From Deltaproteobacteria bacterium (GTDB lineage Bacteria; Desulfobacterota; DSM-4660; Desulfatiglandales; HGW-15), in the NCBI GenBank assembly GCA_019307805.1, contig JAFDIX010000015.1, positions 1-14,751 on the forward strand: a stretch of DNA of 14,751 nucleotides, written 5' to 3'. Shown one piece after another: positions 1 through 5,919 of this stretch. Positions within the stretch are counted from its first letter, which is position 1. Each line of letters starts with the position of its first letter. A program made the position numbers and the translations under genes. The notes under the pieces are model-generated. The model saw only the letters and a program-made list of their open reading frames with translations, ran no database searches and was not told where the DNA came from.

Positions 1-171
1 AAGGAGATGGGGTATCCTCGGCTTTCCCGAAGGGTCAATAAAATGGCAACTTTTCATTCGCTTCATGATGCCACTTTCGGTGAATTCCAAAATGCAAGTT
101 GAAAAGGTGGAAATGGTCTATCATTATTGTTTTAAACCCATTTTTGCCATTTTATTTATGCAACTAAAGGG
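1..171 (-). repeat. Interspersed repeat, copy A (inverted relative to copies B and C)
   Basis: This stretch is the reverse complement of 3463-3632, with about five substitutions and one 1-bp indel over 171 bp by eye. It probably continues left of the window edge. It ends on the right with the sequence TTGCCATTTTATTTATGCAA followed by CTAAAGGG. Near its left side lies TCAATAAAATGGCAA, which is the imperfect reverse complement of the right end, so the element has short terminal inverted repeats. No coding potential is evident. Orientation is given relative to copy B, taken as plus. Confidence 0.9.
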
Positions 172-348
172 TTGACTCCTTTTAACATGTTTGGAGCCGA
201 AATAAAATGATAAAATCCCAGATCGGTCTTGGAAAGCATTTCCATCCAAGAAAAGGAACATCCATGGGCAGCGGCTTCAGGGGTTTTAGCCACGGCCCTG
301 GTGAAATCCATCAAATGACAACTGCCTCTTAATTACTCGTCCTTCCCT

Positions 349-377
349 TTGACAGAAAAGGATCTTTCAGCTATAAT
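349..377 (+). promoter_or_regulatory. Consensus sigma-70 promoter for the kinase/regulator pair
   Basis: TTGACA at 349-354 and TATAAT at 372-377 are both perfect consensus hexamers with the optimal 17-bp spacer. Transcription would start near 384, giving a 5' leader of about 185 nt before the kinase start at 570. No other gene lies between. The rest of 172-569 holds no ORF I would support. It contains a short hairpin (473-489) and the phrase GGCGGCTTCGTAAAAAGTCC (403-422), which resembles repeat debris common in this group (from memory). Confidence 0.75.
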
Positions 378-472
378 ACATTAAGATAAGTGTTTTATTG
401 TTGGCGGCTTCGTAAAAAGTCCAATTTCTGTGTCTACGAACTCATCAACTTTGCCTAATAGGAGAATGCTCA

Positions 473-489
473 CCTATTCGTTGAATAGG
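473..489 (+). other. Small perfect hairpin in the kinase leader
   Basis: CCTATTC (473-479) and GAATAGG (483-489) are perfectly complementary around a 3-nt loop. It lies inside the predicted 5' leader of the kinase mRNA. There is no T tract after it, so it is not a simple terminator. The function is unknown. Confidence 0.5.
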
Positions 490-569
490 AATTCTGTCTC
501 AATCTGACGGGTATGGAGGGCTGACCCAACGCAAAGACGGAACCATGGACATAAGGCGGGGAGAGTGAT

Positions 570-2249
570 TTGAAGAAGGTATACGTCATAGACGGTCCCA
601 AAAAAGGCGAATCCTTTGCCCTGACCAAAGATTCCATGACCATTGGAAGATCCCCTGACAGTGATATATGTATTACTGAAATAGGGATATCCCGCCATCA
701 TGCCACGCTGCTGAAAAAGGGCGACAAATGGTATGTCACGGACACAAGCAGTTTCCAGGGCGTCTTTGTCGACGGAGAGCAGATCGAGCGGGGGCAGGAA
801 GTTGAGATTCATAAGCGCAGCAGTTTGGTCCTGGGGAATACCATTATTGCCTTTGAAGACAAACCCGCCAGCGAAGTCCTGACACCCGCCCGAGACAACG
901 AATCCCAAATCAGCTTTTTTGATAAGACGAAGGTTCTGTCCGTAAAGGACAGCACGAGAAACTATATTCGAAGCCTGGAATTGCTCATCAGGGTGTCCAA
1001 CATCCTTGCCCAGTCCCTGAATATTGATGAGGTCCTCAACGAAGTCGTTGATCAGATACTCGCCCTTCTCAAGCGGATTGATCGCGGTGCCATCCTGTTG
1101 CTGAACCATAAGACCAAAAAACTGGAAATTCTGGTTTCCAAGATCAGGACGGAGGATGGGGTGATCCCATACTCAAAAATCAATTTCAGCAAGTCCATCG
1201 TCAAAAGGGCCTTTAAAGAAGGCCAACCCATCACCATGTCCGATACGCACAACGAGGATAGGACCGACCTCTCTGAAAGCATTGAGATAATGAATATCAG
1301 GTCGGTCATGTGCATACCCTTGAAATACAAGGGGAAGGTCATAGGGGTTATCTATGTGGACTCCCTGGGGCTTCCTGATGGATTTCGATCGGAAGACCTG
1401 GACCTGCTCAGGGGTTTGAGCAACACGGCTGCCATTGCCATCCAAAATGCCCGCCTCTATGAGGCCATGAAGCACGAATTGACAGAACGGAAGCAGGCAG
1501 AAAAGCAGCTTGAGAATGCCTGCGTGGAACTTCAGGAGACCAGGGACATGCTGGTCAAGTCCGAGAAACTGGCGGCTGTGGGGCGGTTGACGACAGGCAT
1601 TGCCCATGAAATCCTCAATCCCGTGAACATCATGTCCATGCGGCTCCAGCTGATGAAACAAAAAACGGACCTCTCTGATCAAATGAAATACACTCTGGAT
1701 ATTTTTCAGAACCAGTTAAAACGGGTCACGGATATCATGGACACCCTGGGGCGCTTTTCCAGGGTCCAAGAGGCCAAGATTACCACGGATAACCTCAACA
1801 AGGTGCTCCAGAATGCCCTGAAACTCTGCGCTCCCCAGCTCAAGGCAAAGAAAATACAAACAGATATGGCTTTTCACGACAAACTACCCCTACTCAGCAT
1901 GGAAAGGGGGCGCATCCAGGAGGCCATCATGAGTATCGTCACCAATGCGGTGGAAGCCATGGATGGCAGCGAAAAGAAACGCCTGGCGATCAGCACGAAA
2001 CCCGGGGGCCGCGGAAGCAAGGTTCTGCTGACCATTTCTGATACGGGATCGGGCATTGAAGAGAAGGATATGGGCAGGGTTTTTGACCCTTTTTTCACCA
2101 CCAAGGACCCGGCGCAAAACACGGGTCTTGGCCTTTTTGTGTCCCAGAGTATCATAGAGCAGCATGGCGGCAAGATTTGGGTGGAACAGGCTGAAAATGG
2201 CGGCGCCACTTTCTTTATTGAACTGCCTTCAAACCGGGAAGAAAAATAG
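570..2249 (+). CDS. FHA-GAF sensor histidine kinase
   Basis: A cytoplasmic hybrid-input histidine kinase of 559 aa. Residues 1-95 form an FHA domain (GRS at 26-28, SRHH at 41-44), which in other proteins binds phosphothreonine. The usual SxNG-type segment reads SSFQGVFVDG, so the conserved Asn appears to be missing. Residues about 133-298 are a GAF domain. A short coiled linker leads to the HisKA region with phospho-acceptor His346 (IAHEILNP). The ATPase domain has the N box (Asn459), G1 (DTGSG, 491-495), F box (FDPFFTTK, 505-512) and G2 (GLGL, 519-522). No transmembrane segment is seen, so the signal should be cytosolic: a phosphoprotein plus a small ligand or redox cue. The start is TTG at 570, chosen because GGGGAGAG lies just upstream and MKKVYVIDG begins the FHA fold directly. 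It is followed 25 bp later by a receiver gene, the likely phosphotransfer partner. The exact signal cannot be read from the sequence. Confidence 0.93.
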   Translation: MKKVYVIDGPKKGESFALTKDSMTIGRSPDSDICITEIGISRHHATLLKKGDKWYVTDTSSFQGVFVDGEQIERGQEVEIHKRSSLVLGNTIIAFEDKPASEVLTPARDNESQISFFDKTKVLSVKDSTRNYIRSLELLIRVSNILAQSLNIDEVLNEVVDQILALLKRIDRGAILLLNHKTKKLEILVSKIRTEDGVIPYSKINFSKSIVKRAFKEGQPITMSDTHNEDRTDLSESIEIMNIRSVMCIPLKYKGKVIGVIYVDSLGLPDGFRSEDLDLLRGLSNTAAIAIQNARLYEAMKHELTERKQAEKQLENACVELQETRDMLVKSEKLAAVGRLTTGIAHEILNPVNIMSMRLQLMKQKTDLSDQMKYTLDIFQNQLKRVTDIMDTLGRFSRVQEAKITTDNLNKVLQNALKLCAPQLKAKKIQTDMAFHDKLPLLSMERGRIQEAIMSIVTNAVEAMDGSEKKRLAISTKPGGRGSKVLLTISDTGSGIEEKDMGRVFDPFFTTKDPAQNTGLGLFVSQSIIEQHGGKIWVEQAENGGATFFIELPSNREEK

Positions 2250-2274
2250 TGTATTTGCCTGAGGAACGCACACC

Positions 2275-2643
2275 ATGGGAAGAATTTTGGTGGTTGATGA
2301 TGAAGTGGAAGCGTGCAATGCGTTGCGCGAATTTCTCACTCTAAAGGGATACCAAGTCCACACAGCCCTGGATGGGCCCACGGCCCTTGACGCAGTGGAG
2401 GCGTTCAAGCCCCATATCGTATTGCTGGATATGATCATGCCGGGTATGGGGGGTGCGGATGTGCTCAAGGAAATCAAACGGGCGGATCCGACGGTCGGCG
2501 TAATCATGGTCACCGTGGTGACCAATCAGACCAAGGCCAAAGAAACGTTGGATCTGGGGGCCTACGACTACATTACCAAGCCTGTGGATCTCAATTATCT
2601 TGAAAATGTGGTCATGGTGAAGATGATGGATCACCTCTGCTAA
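2275..2643 (+). CDS. Single-domain response regulator (receiver only)
   Basis: A 122-aa CheY-like receiver with no output domain. The acidic pair Asp8-Asp9, phospho-acceptor Asp52 (LLDMIMPG), Thr80 and Lys102 (TKP) are all present, so it should be phosphorylatable. It starts 25 bp after the FHA-GAF kinase with GAGGAA upstream of ATG, and is almost certainly co-transcribed with it and phosphorylated by it. With no DNA-binding or enzymatic domain it must act by protein interaction or as a step in a phosphorelay. The alpha5 end is short (ENVVMVKMMDHLC), so the C-terminus may be slightly trimmed. Its TAA overlaps the stop of the convergent DUF3108 gene by 4 bp. Confidence 0.92.
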   Translation: MGRILVVDDEVEACNALREFLTLKGYQVHTALDGPTALDAVEAFKPHIVLLDMIMPGMGGADVLKEIKRADPTVGVIMVTVVTNQTKAKETLDLGAYDYITKPVDLNYLENVVMVKMMDHLC

Positions 2644-3452
2644 TGGCCCGCCTTTTTTTGTGCCCTCTCCACGGACACGAGTTCCGCAACAATACTGCCA
2701 ATCCGGATTTTACTTCGCACCCTCACGGGTAACCGTCTTTTATCCGCCGTTACCCATATCTGGAGCTTTGCATTCTTGCTCTTTTTGAAAATTCCGCCAA
2801 TATGTTCAAGGTTCGGTTCTATCAGGAAGGTGTCATAAATCTTTCCGGCCACTTTAATGCGTTCCCTGCCAACGACCTTGCCATAACCCATCACGCATTT
2901 CTTGCCATCCGTTACGGGATGTTTAATCTGGATTCCCTCTTTCAGATGATGCAGGCGAAAGGCATAAAAGACCGAGAGGGGATCGAAGGATCCGGGGCGA
3001 ATGGGAATAGGGTCGAGCTTTGAGCCGAAATTGGAATACTGTGCCTCGTTCTTTTTCCAGTTAAAGTCCACGACAACGCGCTTTTTTCTTTTTCCATCCT
3101 TGCTTTCCTTAAAGAGTACGGAATGTGTCATGGCCGTGTCCGCATAGGCATCAATACGTGCCCGCACTTTGTAAAAGGGATCAATATGGGAGTGACTCCT
3201 TGCGGTGAGTACAAAATGATAGGCAGGGACACCCTTGAGAATCTCTATGGATCGGGTTTCAAGGACCGCCTCACCCGCTGAAATAAAAGCCCATTTCACG
3301 TGAAAGGTCATTTTTTCCCCTGGGAAAAAAGGGAAAAGAGTGCCCCTGGAAGAGGCCCGGGCGGGGATGGCCCATGAAAGGAGAGAGAGGCAAAGGATAA
3401 CCAGGAAGCCTTTGAAAAGGGCGGAGCAATATGGTTCCCGTGACATGGACAT
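2640..3452 (-). CDS. Secreted DUF3108-family protein
   Basis: About 270 aa. An N-terminal signal peptide (hydrophobic stretch around residues 16-30, then ARA-SS as probable cleavage site) directs it to the periplasm. The mature part opens with PGEKMTFHVKWAFISAGEA, the typical beginning of DUF3108 proteins, and continues as a beta-rich chain ending near RIGSIVAELVSVERAQ. DUF3108 proteins are periplasmic or envelope-associated, and their biochemical role is not established. I chose the ATG at 3452 because AGAGG lies a few bases upstream. A longer reading from the ATG at 3476 would begin inside repeat copy B, so the repeat probably supplies the leader rather than protein. The gene converges on the response regulator with stops overlapping by 4 bp, and nothing ties it functionally to that pair. 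Family assignment is by recognition, not by search. Confidence 0.85.
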   Translation of the reverse strand: MSMSREPYCSALFKGFLVILCLSLLSWAIPARASSRGTLFPFFPGEKMTFHVKWAFISAGEAVLETRSIEILKGVPAYHFVLTARSHSHIDPFYKVRARIDAYADTAMTHSVLFKESKDGKRKKRVVVDFNWKKNEAQYSNFGSKLDPIPIRPGSFDPLSVFYAFRLHHLKEGIQIKHPVTDGKKCVMGYGKVVGRERIKVAGKIYDTFLIEPNLEHIGGIFKKSKNAKLQIWVTADKRRLPVRVRSKIRIGSIVAELVSVERAQKKAGH

Positions 3453-3462
3453 TGAGCCTCTA

Positions 3463-3632
3463 CCCTTTAGTTGCATAAATAAAATGGCAAAATGGGTTTA
3501 AAACAATAATGATAGACCTTTTCCACCTTTTCAACTTGCATTTTGGAATTCACCGAGAGTGGCATCATGAAGCTAATGAAAAGTTGCCATTTTATTTACC
3601 CTTCGGGAAAGCCGATGATACCCCATCTCCTT
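3463..3632 (+). repeat. Interspersed repeat, copy B, with 15-bp terminal inverted repeats
   Basis: Full-length match to copy A in inverted orientation. Inside it TAAATAAAATGGCAA (3476-3490) and TTGCCATTTTATTTA (3584-3598) are perfect inverted repeats 123 bp apart end to end, giving a MITE-like core. The flanks (CCCTTTAGTTGCA on the left, CCCTTCGGGAAAGCC and onward on the right) are shared with copy A, so the conserved unit is larger than the core. It lies immediately upstream of the DUF3108 gene and may carry that gene's promoter region. Confidence 0.9.
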
Positions 3633-3699
3633 CGTTGCCAAGGGTTCGCGGTAAAGTACTACAGCTTCACCCTTGGCGCCTTAGATCTGGGGCATCCTC
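3613..3699. repeat. Long imperfect palindrome (nested hairpin)
   Basis: GATGATACCCCATCT (3613-3627) pairs imperfectly with AGATCTGGGGCATCCTC (3683-3699; CT bulge and two mismatches). Inside it CCAAGGG (3638-3644) pairs perfectly with CCCTTGG (3670-3676). The outer left arm belongs to repeat copy B, and the corresponding bases of copy A (GAGGATACCCC when reverse-complemented) would pair even better. This suggests that the repeat unit extends beyond 3632 and that folding is part of its structure. No ORF is supported here. Confidence 0.6.
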
Positions 3700-3752
3700 G
3701 ACTTTTGCAACGTTAGGGTCTATTCTTCATGAAGTATGCGCGGCTTTGTAAA

Positions 3753-3818
3753 CCCTTTAGTTGCATAAATAAAATGGCAGAATGGGTTTAAACCCAATAA
3801 TGTTAGGCCTTTTCCACC
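3753..3818 (+). repeat. Interspersed repeat, copy C (partial)
   Basis: CCCTTTAGTTGCATAAATAA and the following bases match the left end of copy B, in the same orientation 290 bp downstream, with a few differences (for example TTTAAACCCAATAATGTTAG instead of TTTAAAACAATAATGATAG). Similarity stops at TTTTCCACC (3818). The partial copy overlaps the last few codons and stop of the minus-strand gene ending at 3803. Confidence 0.85.
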
Positions 3819-4519
3819 AGGAGGTACTGGTCCGGTTTCAGCCTTGCGAAAATGGTTGCGCCGGGGCAGGGCGCCACCAGCTTTCTCGTAAATTGACCGC
3901 CCAGAACCTGAAACAGTTCCACACAGGAAGAGCACAGGTGGGCACTCTGATCAATGGAATAGGGAACGACCTGTCCATTCCAGGTAACAAAAAGCCGCGG
4001 CTTTATGAAGTTGGCATGGTTGGCGGTGTGGGTAAGGTAAAGGGACTCGTAGTCCTCTGCATCGGAGCCCAGCCTTCTGGCCCACCTCAGGTATATTCTC
4101 CTCTCCACCTCTTTCACTTCCGGCCATTGCGGAGGGATCCGTCTCCTGAAATCAGGATCACTGGTCATGCTTTCCTTTTCCCGGAGTGAGGCCCGACCCG
4201 GAGGGATGAAATCTGATCTGGTAATGGTGGCTGCTTTCCGGTCCCCATAGCCCTCCAGTTCACGGTTGCTGATGATCAGATAGAGCCCATTCTTGTCTGA
4301 GGCCCTGTACCAACTGCCCTGCCGGGAACAGGTCTCCCCCCACACACCGGGAGCAACGCTTGAAACCTTGTTGATTTGATCCAGGGGCGTGCAGACGATA
4401 CCCTTGGCGCTCTTCATCTTTATGCCGAGGTCACCCAAAGCCTGCCGCAACCGGGCTTCCTCCTTTTCCGTGAGCCAGTAGATATGCTTGATGTAGGTGT
4501 CTTTCGGGTTGGTGTCCAT
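3803..4519 (-). CDS. Uncharacterised protein with CxxC motif
   Basis: About 238 aa, not recognised as any named family. No signal peptide or membrane segment is visible, so it is probably cytoplasmic. The N-terminus contains a helical, charged stretch (TEKEEARLRQALGDLGI). The middle has an aromatic- and Arg-rich helix (EVKEVERRIYLRWARRLG) and a beta stretch RLFVTWNGQVVPYS. Near the C-terminus there is SAHLCSSCVELFQVLG, a CxxC followed 18 residues later by another Cys (APCPG), which could bind metal or form a redox pair; this is a guess. I prefer the ATG at 4519, preceded by AAAGGA, over the TTG at 4537. The final VEKA and stop lie in repeat copy C, so the original 3' end may have been changed by the repeat. 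It is transcribed divergently from the molybdenum cluster across a shared 125-140 bp region, which hints at, but does not prove, a link to molybdenum metabolism. Confidence 0.75.
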   Translation of the reverse strand: MDTNPKDTYIKHIYWLTEKEEARLRQALGDLGIKMKSAKGIVCTPLDQINKVSSVAPGVWGETCSRQGSWYRASDKNGLYLIISNRELEGYGDRKAATITRSDFIPPGRASLREKESMTSDPDFRRRIPPQWPEVKEVERRIYLRWARRLGSDAEDYESLYLTHTANHANFIKPRLFVTWNGQVVPYSIDQSAHLCSSCVELFQVLGGQFTRKLVAPCPGATIFARLKPDQYLLVEKA

Positions 4520-4537
4520 TCCTTGTCCTTTTTTCAA

Positions 4538-4566
4538 TTGCGGTATTATATCATATATGACATAAT
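4538..4566 (+). promoter_or_regulatory. Candidate promoter for the moeA operon
   Basis: TTGCGG at 4538-4543 and CATAAT at 4561-4566 are separated by 17 bp, predicting a start near 4573 and a leader of about 90 nt before moeA. The -10 matches 5 of 6 bases and the -35 only 3 of 6. On the opposite strand a perfect TATAAT (complement of 4545-4550) could serve as the -10 of the divergent unknown gene, 25 bp from its ATG, though with no good -35. Confidence 0.45.
4545..4566. promoter_or_regulatory. 22-bp palindrome, candidate operator (possibly ModE-type)
   Basis: ATTATATCA (4545-4553) and TGACATAAT (4558-4566) are inverted repeats with one mismatch around a TATA spacer. The palindrome covers the -10 elements of both divergent promoters, an ideal place for a repressor. 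A ModE-type DNA-binding protein is encoded in the same cluster, and known ModE sites are AT-rich palindromes with TATA-like half-sites, so ModE is the natural candidate. The assignment to ModE is inference. Confidence 0.5.
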
Positions 4567-4599
4567 AAAAACATACGGGCCTGAATACCCAGCAAAGCT

Positions 4600-4645
4600 C
4601 TCACATGGGCAACCTTTGGGCTCAATACGCAACTTTTCATGTGAG
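4600..4645 (+). promoter_or_regulatory. Leader hairpin touching the moeA Shine-Dalgarno
   Basis: CTCACATG (4600-4607) is perfectly complementary to CATGTGAG (4638-4645) across a 30-nt loop. The 3' arm takes up the first two bases of AGGAGG (4644-4649), the only good ribosome-binding site for moeA. The stem could modulate translation of the operon. It does not match the molybdenum-cofactor riboswitch as I remember it. Confidence 0.45.
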
Positions 4646-4662
4646 GAGGATAGGTCCCGGGG

Positions 4663-5919
4663 TTGTTCTTTAAAGTCAAAACATCAGAAGAAGTTTTTGA
4701 GATCCTCAAAAAATTTGATCCCCTCGGGGAAGAAGTGCTCCCCCTTGATGCCTGTATCGGGCGCATCCCCAGTCAAAATATCATCTCTCCTGAAGATCTG
4801 CCGGGATTTCACAGATCAACCATGGATGGGTATGCCCTTCGGGCCAAGGACACCTTTGGAGCCGGTGAAAGCCTTCCCGCCCTGTTTGTTATAAAGGGGG
4901 AAGTGGTCATGGGGCAAATTCCCGACACAGGCGTGGGGCCGGGGCAGGCCATCAAGATTTCGACGGGAGGCATGCTTCCTGATGGCGCAGATGGAGTGGT
5001 CATGGTGGAATACTGCCATTCCCTGGACGAGGATACCTTAGAGGTAAGTCGCGCCATTTCCCCTCTGGAAAATGTCATTCGGCCTGATGACGATTTCAAA
5101 AAGGGAGGCGGGGTACTGTCAAAAGGATCCCGTTTGAGACCTCAGGACCTCGGCCTTCTCGCAGGACTCGGTATGGAGGAAGTGAGGGTCTATAAAAGGC
5201 CGAGAGTCGCAATCCTTTCCACGGGCGATGAAGTCATACCCATTCACAAAACACCAAAACCGGGGCAGGTCAGGGATATTAACAGCTATACCCTGGGAGC
5301 CTTCTGCCTTCAATCAGGAGTGACACCCATGAACATGGGTCTTTGCGGGGATGATTTCGACACTATGCGGAACAAGGTTGAAAAGGGTCTTGAGGCGGCG
5401 GACAGCCTCTGGTTATCCGGTGGAAGTTCGGTGGGCACTAGAGATATGACCCTCAAGGTCTTTGAATCCTTCAAGGATACGGAAGTGCTCGTTCATGGTA
5501 TCTCAATCAGCCCCGGCAAACCCACGATCATTGCCAGAATCGGATCTTGTCCTGTTTTCGGTCTGCCCGGTCACACGGCCTCGGCCATGGTTGTTGCGGA
5601 AGTCTTCCTGGGGCCCTTTCTAGCGCATCTGTCAGGGGAGGGAGGTTTCCCCAGAAAATTGTATCATGAGGTGGAAGCCAAACTCAGCAGAAACATAGAA
5701 TCACACAGCGGCCGAGAAGACTATATCCGGGTGAGGCTTGCAGGAGAGGGAGAGGCGCTGGTGGCGGAACCCATTTTTGGAAAGTCGGGCCTGATTTCCA
5801 CCCTGGTAGAGGCTGATGGATTGGTACGTGTGGACAGAAACCTGGAGGGGCTTTACCAGGATCAAAAAGTTCATGTCATGGTCTTTAACCGCGATGGATG
5901 GAAGGAGAATCGTCCTTGA
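4663..5919 (+). CDS. moeA: Molybdopterin molybdenumtransferase MoeA
   Basis: Cytoplasmic enzyme of 418 aa, the normal MoeA length. It uses adenylylated molybdopterin and inserts molybdate (or, in some paralogues, tungstate) into the dithiolene, completing Moco. Visible signature segments are STMDGYAL (52-59), the STGGMLPDGADGVVMVE stretch (100-116), LSTGDEV (185-191), SGGSSVGTRD (252-261, the MoCF/MogA-like pocket), PGKPT (284-288) and LPGHTAS (301-307). The start is a TTG at 4663. AGGAGG lies 13 nt upstream, somewhat far, but a TAG at 4651 in this frame limits longer starts. It is the first gene of a molybdenum operon, and its stop codon overlaps the start of a second MoeA-like gene by 4 bp, implying translational coupling. 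Having two MoeA proteins side by side is known in archaea and Desulfobacterota, where they may divide molybdenum and tungsten insertion or act as a pair. Confidence 0.95.
   Translation: MFFKVKTSEEVFEILKKFDPLGEEVLPLDACIGRIPSQNIISPEDLPGFHRSTMDGYALRAKDTFGAGESLPALFVIKGEVVMGQIPDTGVGPGQAIKISTGGMLPDGADGVVMVEYCHSLDEDTLEVSRAISPLENVIRPDDDFKKGGGVLSKGSRLRPQDLGLLAGLGMEEVRVYKRPRVAILSTGDEVIPIHKTPKPGQVRDINSYTLGAFCLQSGVTPMNMGLCGDDFDTMRNKVEKGLEAADSLWLSGGSSVGTRDMTLKVFESFKDTEVLVHGISISPGKPTIIARIGSCPVFGLPGHTASAMVVAEVFLGPFLAHLSGEGGFPRKLYHEVEAKLSRNIESHSGREDYIRVRLAGEGEALVAEPIFGKSGLISTLVEADGLVRVDRNLEGLYQDQKVHVMVFNRDGWKENRP

Noticed and set aside
384..569. Possible cyclic-dinucleotide (GEMM-type) riboswitch in the kinase leader, because of ACGCAAAG near 530 and a hairpin upstream
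   Set aside because: Only one short conserved-looking block is present. The partner GGCAAACC-type block and the second stem with tetraloop receptor are not found, so the match is probably chance. An Rfam covariance scan would settle it.
1173..1682. Long antisense frame opposite the histidine kinase
   Set aside because: A shadow of the kinase gene, with low-complexity composition and no domain; the sense strand carries all kinase motifs.
1..3632. Classical composite transposon bounded by insertion sequences
   Set aside because: The flanking repeats are about 170 bp and encode no transposase, and no target-site duplication can be judged because copy A is cut by the window edge.
3509..3751. 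80-codon plus-strand ORF across the repeats
   Set aside because: It lies wholly in repeat copy B and the palindrome, has no ribosome-binding site and resembles no protein; it is a chance frame.
4600..4662. Molybdenum-cofactor riboswitch upstream of moeA
   Set aside because: The position is right and a stem exists, but the region is much shorter than the Moco motif and I see none of its conserved internal blocks.
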